From positions 1-21,659 of IMG/VR virus record IMGVR_UViG_3300047300_000661: a stretch of DNA of 21,659 bases; one strand, 5' to 3'. Numbering within the stretch: position 1 is the stretch's first letter; each line of letters opens with the position of its first letter. The notes beneath the pieces were generated by a model. It made no database searches. It saw nothing but the letters and a program-made list of their open reading frames with translations, and was not told the origin of the DNA. The stretch is from a virus. Made by a program: the position numbers and the translations under genes. This document shows, piece after piece, positions 1 to 3,345 of this stretch.

Positions 1-6
1 ACTCAT
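1..6 (-). CDS. Start of a further leftward gene, cut by the window edge
   Basis: Only the ATG and the second codon (Ser) lie inside the window. The call rests on a very strong Shine-Dalgarno sequence on the - strand (AGGAGGT, complement of 15-21) eight bases before an ATG that overlaps the TGA stop of the preceding gene as ATGA. This is the same start-stop overlap used by several neighbours. Nothing can be said about its product. Confidence 0.5.
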
Positions 7-143
7 TCTTCGCTACCTCCTAGCGCAATTTTTAATCCATCTATCAAGCCTTCATAGTAATGAAAGGAACTATCTCCCCCGTCGTGTAGTTTTATATCTT
101 CTTCTGCTTGTCTTAACTCTCTAAGTAAATCTTCTTTATTCAT
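3..143 (-). CDS. Hypothetical acidic micro-protein, 46 aa
   Basis: The product is MNKEDLLRELRQAEEDIKLH followed by a Gly/Asp turn and a second amphipathic stretch ending GGSEE. It looks like a small, charged, helical, soluble protein with no signal peptide or cysteine. The start is fixed by a near-perfect ribosome-binding site (AGGAGG, nine bases upstream in the - strand), which lies inside the end of the preceding gene. The ORF overlaps that gene by 8 nt and its own stop overlaps the next start (ATGA), so translation is probably coupled. I do not recognise a family. The small size, strong RBS and gene-tight packing are typical of phage early-region accessory genes. Confidence 0.72.
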   Translation of the reverse strand: MNKEDLLRELRQAEEDIKLHDGGDSSFHYYEGLIDGLKIALGGSEE

Positions 144-240
144 CTTCGCCCTCCTCTACTAAGAATCCAAGGTCGCGCAGTGCTTGCACTGCTTGCTCTA
201 GTGTGCTAATTGCTGTGTCGATTTCTTCTTGTGTGCTCAT
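136..240 (-). CDS. Hypothetical acidic micro-protein, 34 aa
   Basis: The product is MSTQEEIDTAISTLEQAVQA plus a short acidic tail (LVEEGEDE). The heptad-like spacing of I/L/A residues suggests one amphipathic, possibly coiled-coil helix. The start is supported by AGACAGGAG (complement of 248-256), the same extended ribosome-binding sequence found before the longer genes further upstream in this operon. It overlaps the following gene by 8 nt and starts within the stop of the preceding one (ATGA at 237-240). Function unknown. It is below the size most gene callers accept, so its reality rests on RBS and overlap geometry. Confidence 0.65.
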   Translation of the reverse strand: MSTQEEIDTAISTLEQAVQALRDLGFLVEEGEDE

Positions 241-356
241 TTATTTTCTCCTGTCTCTTCATCTGCGATTGGTTGTGTGCTCAGTATTCCGAGCACAGAT
301 AGAACGATAATGGGTAGTCCTGCTAGTGTCAACAGAATCAAGGTCTGCACCCACAT
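237..356 (-). CDS. Single-span membrane micro-protein, 39 aa
   Basis: A short N-terminus (MWVQ) is followed by an unbroken hydrophobic segment (residues about 5-25: TLILLTLAGLPIIVLSVLGI) and a polar acidic tail ending ADEETGENK. This is a one-pass inner-membrane protein with no other visible domain. Small phage membrane proteins of this type include holin-like, superinfection-exclusion and host-modulating proteins, and the sequence does not decide between them. No clear Shine-Dalgarno sequence is seen; the start lies 19 nt inside the preceding gene, so translation would depend on coupling. The stop overlaps the next start as ATGA. The coding sequence also contains a 6-bp hairpin (277-282 with 291-296). 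Confidence 0.6.
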   Translation of the reverse strand: MWVQTLILLTLAGLPIIVLSVLGILSTQPIADEETGENK

Positions 357-493
357 TTCGAGATTGGTTCGAGATGGTCACCGCACAACGGTGTATTGTC
401 GAACTCGCAACAGTACCCGCAGAATTCATTCCCGCACTTGGTGCACTCGTTGCCCTCTGTGATTACCTTATCCCCGCACTGTTTGCAATTCAT
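338..493 (-). CDS. Small zinc-ribbon protein, 51 aa
   Basis: Cysteines fall in metal-binding pairs: CKQC (residues 3-6), CTKC (17-20), then CGYCC (25-29), C37 with H40, and CGC near the C-terminus (47-49). The first two pairs make a classic zinc ribbon, and the later Cys/His residues could form a second zinc site. Such small proteins bind nucleic acid or protein partners; no specific role can be assigned. The start has a good RBS (AGGAG, seven bases upstream). It overlaps the stop of the preceding membrane-protein gene (ATGA) and overlaps the next gene by 19 nt. The density of ordered CxxC pairs makes a chance ORF unlikely. Confidence 0.78.
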   Translation of the reverse strand: MNCKQCGDKVITEGNECTKCGNEFCGYCCEFDNTPLCGDHLEPISKCGCRP

Positions 494-642
494 AGTGAAT
501 CTCCTAGGCACTCGGTCATTGTTCCAATACAGATTCCGTTCTCAGTCCACCAAAACCCCGCAACTATCCACCACACTAAGGCGCAGACAATCCCGAAAAG
601 TAAAACCGCTCTCACTTGCTTGCCTCGTTTTGTTAGTTTCAT
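490..642 (-). CDS. Single-span membrane micro-protein, 50 aa
   Basis: A basic N-terminus (MKLTKRGKQVR) precedes one hydrophobic, Trp-rich segment (residues about 12-32: AVLLFGIVCALVWWIVAGFW). A short polar tail with two Cys residues (CIGTMTEC) follows. By the positive-inside rule the N-terminus would be cytoplasmic. The architecture would suit a small holin-like or membrane-modulating protein, but nothing identifies a function. GGAG lies about eleven bases before the ATG. The start overlaps the stop of the upstream gene as ATGA, and the stop overlaps the start of the zinc-ribbon gene in the same way. Confidence 0.68.
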   Translation of the reverse strand: MKLTKRGKQVRAVLLFGIVCALVWWIVAGFWWTENGICIGTMTECLGDSL

Positions 643-797
643 TTAATGCCACACTCCTTTATAAATAAATCTCGCTGAAATCGTGGGTTATCTTTTGCTA
701 GTGCGTCCGCTAGGTCGCTCACTAGGTCGCTCATTTTCACGGTATCTTCAAAGCCCAAGAGCACGTGAGAGAGGAGCAAGTAATCCTTCTTAGTCAT
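639..797 (-). CDS. Small conserved phage protein of the MTKKDY type, 52 aa
   Basis: The N-terminus MTKKDYLLLSHVLLGF, the Leu/Ala/Asp middle and the C-terminal NPRFQRDLFIKECGI resemble a family of 50-80-residue hypothetical proteins common in actinobacteriophages. This is from memory, not from a search. It looks like two short amphipathic helices around a basic turn. The start chosen is 63 nt upstream of an internal Met because it has GGAG about eight bases ahead and carries the typical family N-terminus. It overlaps the preceding gene by 8 nt and the next one by 4 nt (ATGA). Function unknown. Confidence 0.75.
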   Translation of the reverse strand: MTKKDYLLLSHVLLGFEDTVKMSDLVSDLADALAKDNPRFQRDLFIKECGIK

Positions 798-1143
798 TGC
801 TCGCGCTCCATTCTTCGAGTTCGTCCATCCATTTTTGAATTGTCCACCCGTCGCAGTACTTGTCCTCTGTGCGTGGGTGCCAGTTCGAGAAGTCCCACTG
901 AGAAAAGAATGTTTTCATCAACTTATGGGCGCACTTGTGGCAGAGATTGAACTCCAACTCTGCGGGGTTGAGGGCTACCGCGTCGACGAACTCGCCATAC
1001 CCTCCTGACATTGTGAGAGTGAGGGCGTTCGGAAAAGTTCCGTAATATTTATCCGCGTGCATAACTAGCCCGCACTTGTCGCACTGCTTGGTCAAGTTGG
1101 CATTCGTTGCGACGATTTCTGCTTGTGTTGGTTTGCGTGCCAT
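790..1143 (-). CDS. Zinc-binding phage protein with CxxC...CxxC, 117 aa
   Basis: Two cysteine pairs, C21-x2-C24 (CDKC) and C68-x2-C71 (CHKC), flank a Gly/aromatic-rich insert containing SGGYGEF (46-52). A Trp-rich acidic C-terminus follows (WDFSNWHP, then WIQK-like and WMDELEEW segments). Two CxxC knuckles separated by about 45 residues fit a treble-clef or zinc-ribbon fold binding one zinc ion. Similar proteins occur in phages and bacteria without assigned role. The start ATG shares one base with the TAA of the upstream gene (TAATG), and GAGGAGG lies on the - strand upstream within that gene. It overlaps the next gene by 8 nt. Confidence 0.82.
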   Translation of the reverse strand: MARKPTQAEIVATNANLTKQCDKCGLVMHADKYYGTFPNALTLTMSGGYGEFVDAVALNPAELEFNLCHKCAHKLMKTFFSQWDFSNWHPRTEDKYCDGWTIQKWMDELEEWSASND

Positions 1144-1553
1144 TAGTTGCCCGCCTCCTCTGTCTCGTTGATGTATGACACTACGACATTTACCGCGTTT
1201 AGATAGTAAGAGTATAGGTACGCGTCAAGAACTGACCATAGGGGAGAGTCTGACTCTGTGACCTGTGTTAGAAGTTCGTCGGCTCCTTGCTCTGCGTCAT
1301 CATCTGCCCATAGTGCGAGGTCGTTCATCTCCTGCCACTTTTCGCGGTAGTAAACTGGGACGAGTCCGTCCGCAATCTCGCCCGCGCAATCTTCCCAACT
1401 GTCGGGGCTGTACTGGTCAAGAGATGAGGCAACTGCGGAAACAGTCTGCGCCCAACCTTCGGCGGGGATATTGTTCCCCCGCTTTCCCATTAGTTCACTT
1501 GGTACATCTTGCGCGTTTTGGATTGCTGATAGTGCTTTGATTGTGTCGTTCAT
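1143..1553 (-). CDS. Acidic hypothetical phage protein, 136 aa
   Basis: The ORF is open further upstream (to 1634), but the start at 1553 is preferred because AGACAGGAG lies seven bases before it; the upstream extension would run through a structured leader. The protein is strongly acidic. Its middle (residues about 60-80, IADGLVPVYYREKWQEM) recalls, from memory, a group of actinophage hypothetical proteins built around a helical IADxxxPVY core with a C-terminal YLYSYYLN-type helix. No enzyme motif is visible. An acidic, DNA-mimic-like role is possible but unproven. The stop overlaps the next start as TAATG. Confidence 0.8.
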   Translation of the reverse strand: MNDTIKALSAIQNAQDVPSELMGKRGNNIPAEGWAQTVSAVASSLDQYSPDSWEDCAGEIADGLVPVYYREKWQEMNDLALWADDDAEQGADELLTQVTESDSPLWSVLDAYLYSYYLNAVNVVVSYINETEEAGN

Positions 1554-1559
1554 TTGTTG

Positions 1560-1645
1560 CTCCTGTCTTTGTGGGCTTGGCGTGGTTGCCTTGCCTCGTG
1601 CCCTAGTCTGTCGCGAGCAGGTGCCCTCTGTCAAGGGGCTAGGGC
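1560..1645 (-). ncRNA. Structured leader A of the gene at 1143-1553
   Basis: Read on the - strand, the gap between two genes contains a 7-bp closing stem (1639-1645 with 1600-1606, GCCCTAG/CTAGGGC). It encloses two hairpins: CCCT/AGGG (1634-1637 with 1624-1627) and CTG/CAG (1618-1620 with 1608-1610). Then follow ACGA and a hairpin at 1574-1595 (two GGC/GCC helices) with loop AACCAC. The ribosome-binding sequence AGACAGGAG (1560-1568) lies eight bases before the ATG. The gaps at 1790-1884 and 2134-2232 have the same order of parts, with different stem sequences. Pairings were made by eye. A leader controlling translation or mRNA stability is inferred. Confidence 0.6.
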
Positions 1646-1651
1646 TGTGGG

Positions 1652-1789
1652 TTAGTTGCCCACGCTTACAACTCGCACCGATTGCTTTAGGCTTTCGGCT
1701 ATCTTGCGGAACTCTGCGAAGTCTTCCGCGCTGAGTGTGTTCGTACTAATCAAACCGCTTCCGCCGTAGAGGTTGAATGTGATTTTCAT
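1652..1789 (-). CDS. Hypothetical protein, 45 aa
   Basis: The product is MKITFNLYGGSGLISTNTLS followed by an amphipathic helix (AEDFAEFRKIAESLKQS) and a short strand (VRVVSVGN). The predicted beta-turn-alpha-beta layout resembles a tiny single-domain fold. The ORF is open further upstream, but the ATG at 1789 is chosen because AGACAGGAG sits about seven bases before it, and translation upstream would run through leader B. It is flanked on both sides by structured gaps. No family is recognised. Confidence 0.72.
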   Translation of the reverse strand: MKITFNLYGGSGLISTNTLSAEDFAEFRKIAESLKQSVRVVSVGN

Positions 1790-1795
1790 TTCTTG

Positions 1796-1878
1796 CTCCT
1801 GTCTAAATTGGTGGAAGAGTTGTTTCTCCCACTCGTGCCCCGCCGAGTCTTGCTCTCGGTTGCCGTCTAGGACGGGGC
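1796..1878 (-). ncRNA. Structured leader B of the gene at 1652-1789
   Basis: This has the same layout as leaders A and C, read on the - strand. The closing stem is GCCCCG/CGGGGC (1873-1878 with 1837-1842). Inside it are a possible short hairpin CGTC/GACG (1871-1874 with 1864-1867, competing for two bases of the closing stem) and a hairpin CCGAG/CTCGG (1855-1859 with 1843-1847). ACGA follows. A hairpin at 1811-1832 has outer stem GTGG/CCAC and inner GAG/CTC, and its loop region carries AACAAC. The segment ends in AGACAGGAG (1796-1804) before the start codon. Confidence 0.6.
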
Positions 1879-1884
1879 GGCGTG

Positions 1885-2133
1885 CTAGTTCTTGTGCTTC
1901 TTTGCTCCTCCGTGATAGTGGAAGCCCTGCTCTGCGATTTTCTTTGCCTCTTTGAGTGCTTCCCAAAGTGCTATTTCGTAGGAAGGAAACCCGAAGCCAA
2001 GTCCTGCCGTTCCTCCGCACTTGCAACCCTTTGGGACGAAGTGGAACTCGTACTCTGTGGCGTTGCTCTTGATGATGTGAAACTGTCCTTCTGTGAGGTT
2101 GTCTAGTTCTGTCTTTAGGTCTGTCGCTAGCAT
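1885..2133 (-). CDS. Hypothetical protein, 82 aa
   Basis: The start is supported by AGACAGGAG seven bases upstream. The N-terminal half (LKTELDNLTEGQFHIIKSNA) is helix-turn-strand. A short CKC motif (C37, C39) sits before a Gly-rich loop (GGTAGLGFGF), then an Ala/Lys helix and a His/Lys-rich tail (FHYHGGAKKHKN). The two cysteines alone do not make a zinc site, although the C-terminal histidines could contribute ligands. No family is recognised. It lies between structured leaders B and C. Confidence 0.75.
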   Translation of the reverse strand: MLATDLKTELDNLTEGQFHIIKSNATEYEFHFVPKGCKCGGTAGLGFGFPSYEIALWEALKEAKKIAEQGFHYHGGAKKHKN

Positions 2134-2140
2134 TTTCTAT

Positions 2141-2224
2141 CTCCTGTCTGTTGCTCGGTGAGTGGTTTCTCCGAGTCGTGCCCCTCTAGGTCGTGAACCT
2201 TCGCCGACTGAATCGGGGAGGGGC
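2141..2224 (-). ncRNA. Structured leader C of the gene at 1885-2133
   Basis: This is the cleanest copy of the repeated layout on the - strand. The closing stem is GCCCCTC/GAGGGGC (2218-2224 with 2180-2186). Inside are hairpin CCGA/TCGG with a 5-nt loop (2204-2216) and hairpin AGGT/ACCT with a 5-nt loop (2188-2200), giving a three-way junction. ACGA follows. A hairpin at 2154-2175 has outer stem CTCG/CGAG, inner GAG/CTC and loop region AACCAC. Then comes AGACAGGAG (2141-2149) before the ATG. Compared with leader B, the outer stem of the last hairpin changes on both sides (GTGG/CCAC versus CTCG/CGAG), a compensatory change that supports a real RNA fold. Confidence 0.65.
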
Positions 2225-2232
2225 GGGTCTGT

Positions 2233-2505
2233 CTAGTTTGTGCTCCGCTTTTCTAGGAGTTGAGCACGCTTCTCGGCTATGTCGTTGTTCAAGGCTTGGC
2301 GGTGGACTCGTGCTGTCCACTCTGGGGATTCTGTCCAACCTAGACCACCACTTGGCTTTACTACTGGGGCTAACTTCTCCAAGAGTTCGACGAGTTCCTC
2401 ACGGCTTGCAATGAAGTTCAAGCGATATTCTCCAAGAGATAACTTCTCGGATTCGCTAGCAACGAGTTCGAAGATTGTCTCGGCTTGGCTGTTGTTGATG
2501 TACAT
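2233..2505 (-). CDS. Hypothetical protein, first gene of the leftward operon, 90 aa
   Basis: The start at 2505 has AGACAGGAG six to seven bases upstream. The N-terminal part (MYINNSQAETIFELVASESE) and the middle (FIASREELVELLEKLAPVVK) look like helices around a short strand. A Trp-containing turn (GGLGWTESPEWTARV) and a basic C-terminal helix (AEKRAQLLEKRSTN) follow. No domain is recognised. As the most promoter-proximal gene of the leftward unit it is a candidate early-expressed host-takeover or regulatory factor, but this is only positional inference. Confidence 0.75.
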   Translation of the reverse strand: MYINNSQAETIFELVASESEKLSLGEYRLNFIASREELVELLEKLAPVVKPSGGLGWTESPEWTARVHRQALNNDIAEKRAQLLEKRSTN

Positions 2506-2511
2506 CTCGTT

Positions 2512-2547
2512 CTCCTGTCTGACTGAGGTTCAGGGTAGTTCCTGACC
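2512..2547 (-). ncRNA. Shortened leader D of the first leftward gene
   Basis: On the - strand a hairpin (2527-2547: GGT, CAGG, loop AACTAC, CCTG, A bulge, ACC) precedes AGACAGGAG (2512-2520) and the start codon. This repeats the last part of leaders A-C: the same position, the same AACNAC loop and the same ribosome-binding sequence. The three-way junction is absent; in its place is one simple hairpin (about 2551-2566, TGAGA/TCTCA). Confidence 0.55.
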
Positions 2548-2557
2548 TTCTGAGAGA

Positions 2558-2587
2558 ATCTTCTCACGCGGGGCGGGAGCGTGTCAA
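2558..2587 (-). promoter_or_regulatory. Candidate promoter of the leftward operon
   Basis: On the - strand a perfect -35 hexamer TTGACA (complement of 2582-2587) is followed after 18 bp by GAAGAT (complement of 2558-2563), a weak -10 matching three of six consensus positions. Transcription from here would start near 2550 and include leader D. It is the only good -35 seen upstream of the leftward genes, and tandem operator-like repeats lie just behind it. The -10 is poor, so confidence is limited. Confidence 0.35.
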
Positions 2588-2603
2588 ACCCAAACGAGCC
2601 TTT

Positions 2604-2623
2604 TTTGGTAACAGTTTGGTAAC
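2604..2623. repeat. Tandem operator-like repeat TTTGGTAAC x2
   Basis: TTTGGTAAC occurs at 2604-2612 and again at 2615-2623, a spacing of 11 bp or about one helical turn, so both copies face the same side of the DNA. The pair lies about 17 bp upstream of the candidate -35 box of the leftward promoter. The placement fits a binding site for an activator or repressor, either phage- or host-encoded. Confidence 0.5.
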
Positions 2624-2690
2624 GTTTTCCTGAAAGAATCCTGAGAGCCGTTCCCCCTCTGTCTGTCGATTTGTCGACAATTGAAAAGTG

Positions 2691-2720
2691 ATTGAAGTTT
2701 CAACTATTGAAGTTTCAACT
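2691..2720. repeat. Tandem 15-bp repeat with internal dyad
   Basis: ATTGAAGTTTCAACT is repeated exactly at 2691-2705 and 2706-2720. Each copy contains an inverted repeat TTGAA-GT-TTCAA, the form of a dimeric repressor half-site pair. A GTCGA-containing direct repeat lies just before it (about 2665-2679). Any reading frame through it would encode a repeated VETSI, but no convincing gene covers it. A regulatory operator cluster for the divergent region is the preferred reading. Confidence 0.5.
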
Positions 2721-2845
2721 ACCTTCCCCCGATTCCATTGCCCCCGTGATTTGTGGAGGGGAGATAGTTCACTCAACTAGATTCCCGAATTAGTTCCTTT
2801 GTTTGCTCTAACTCTTCGGATTATTAGAACCAAAGTCTGCATTTA

Positions 2846-2861
2846 GTTATCCACAGATAAC
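2846..2861. promoter_or_regulatory. DnaA-box-like dyad
   Basis: The sequence GTTATC-CACA-GATAAC is a perfect 6-bp inverted repeat and contains an exact consensus DnaA box, TTATCCACA (2847-2855). A single box is weak evidence for an origin, and the dyad could equally be a repressor operator. The AT-rich stretch that follows from about 2930 would suit an unwinding region. Confidence 0.4.
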
Positions 2862-2895
2862 CCTAACCGTCAGGTATAGGTTGAGAGTTTCCGAG

Positions 2896-2916
2896 AACCC
2901 TCAGTCGGTGAGGGTT
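2896..2916. repeat. Hairpin, 8-bp stem
   Basis: AACCCTCA (2896-2903) pairs perfectly with TGAGGGTT (2909-2916) around a GTCGG loop. It is not followed by a T run on either strand, so it is not a standard terminator. It lies between the DnaA-box-like dyad and the AT-rich hairpin cluster. Confidence 0.5.
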
Positions 2917-2982
2917 TGAGGGGGCATTGATTAAAATCGGTGAGTTGTATGTATATATAGTCACAACAAATTTTTCTGTTAT

Positions 2983-3011
2983 AAGCCCTGTGACCAGGGC
3001 TTTTATATATA
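2983..3011 (+). terminator. Terminator-like hairpin without an upstream gene
   Basis: AAGCCCTG (2983-2990) pairs with CAGGGCTT (2995-3002) around a TGAC loop and is followed by TTATATATAT. On the + strand this is a reasonable intrinsic terminator. No + strand gene lies upstream within the window, so it may terminate or attenuate a leader transcript, or act as a DNA structural element. Confidence 0.4.
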
Positions 3012-3034
3012 TTAGCCCCCTATATAAAAATATA

Positions 3035-3280
3035 TTGAAACAGAATGTTCGGAATACCCGTTTCCAACGGGTTATCTTATATAGCAAGAACTTAATAAGT
3101 TCTAGCGAACTTCGCTTCGCTAGGGCTTCGCTCAGTTCGATATAATATATAAATATCGAACCTACTTCGTAGGAATGCGCCAGAGTTATGCCGTTTTATA
3201 ATTGGCGTTATTATCGTTATTTTTGCCCCCGCCAGGGGCACAGGTACAGACCCAGAGAAGACTGCAGAATACTCCTGGGT
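3035..3280. repeat. Dense hairpin cluster upstream of the terminase gene
   Basis: No convincing gene. Successive inverted repeats almost touch one another: ACCCGTT/AACGGGT (3056-3072); AGAACTT/AAGTTCT (3087-3103); CTAGCGAA/TTCGCTAG (3102-3123); GTTCGATAT/ATATCGAAC (3135-3161); CCTAC/GTAGG with TTC loop (3161-3173); TGCCCC/GGGGCA (3224-3240); ACCCAG/CTGGGT (3250-3280). CTTCGCT-type direct repeats overlap the third hairpin (3110-3132). A TATAAT (3141-3146) lies in the fourth and could be a -10 box for the rightward genes, without a good -35. Possible roles are a structured late-mRNA leader, an origin, or the packaging recognition site often found beside terminase genes. Confidence 0.55.
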
Positions 3281-3281
3281 A

Positions 3282-3334
3282 CCCACGGACACGTCCCTGA
3301 GACACCCTTATGGTGTGGACCAAACGCCCGTGGG
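3282..3334 (+). promoter_or_regulatory. Large stem-loop ending 11 nt before the terminase start
   Basis: CCCACGG (3282-3288) pairs with CCGTGGG (3328-3334). Inside it GTCC (3293-3296) pairs with GGAC (3317-3320) and ACACC (3302-3306) with GGTGT (3312-3316). The 11 bases between this structure and the ATG at 3346 carry no Shine-Dalgarno sequence, so the stem-loop may affect terminase translation. Alternatively it may be part of a DNA packaging site. Confidence 0.5.
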
Positions 3335-3345
3335 ATTTTATTTAG

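Noticed and set aside
1554-1634. Upstream extension of the 1143-1553 gene to an earlier Met.
   Set aside because: The extension has no RBS and runs through leader A; the ATG at 1553 has AGACAGGAG at the right distance.
1600-2224. The leader closing stems resemble tRNA acceptor stems (7 bp followed by ACGA).
   Set aside because: The enclosed spans are only 42-46 nt with two short arms, no anticodon arm and no CCA, so they are not tRNAs.
2564-2776. A 70-codon leftward ORF with a repeated VETSI.
   Set aside because: It needs a TTG start without RBS, and the repeat is explained by the DNA-level 15-bp operator-like duplication.
2927-3145. A + strand ORF of 72 codons in the hairpin region.
   Set aside because: No Shine-Dalgarno sequence, low-complexity AT-rich content and full overlap with inverted repeats suggest a chance ORF.
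2863-3292. Leftward ORFs of 74 and 66 codons (2863-3087, 3092-3292).
   Set aside because: No RBS, no protein-like pattern, and their sequence is mostly hairpin stems.
3050-3334. Possible CRISPR-like or REP-like repeat array.
   Set aside because: The hairpins differ in sequence and spacing; there is no constant repeat unit with spacers.
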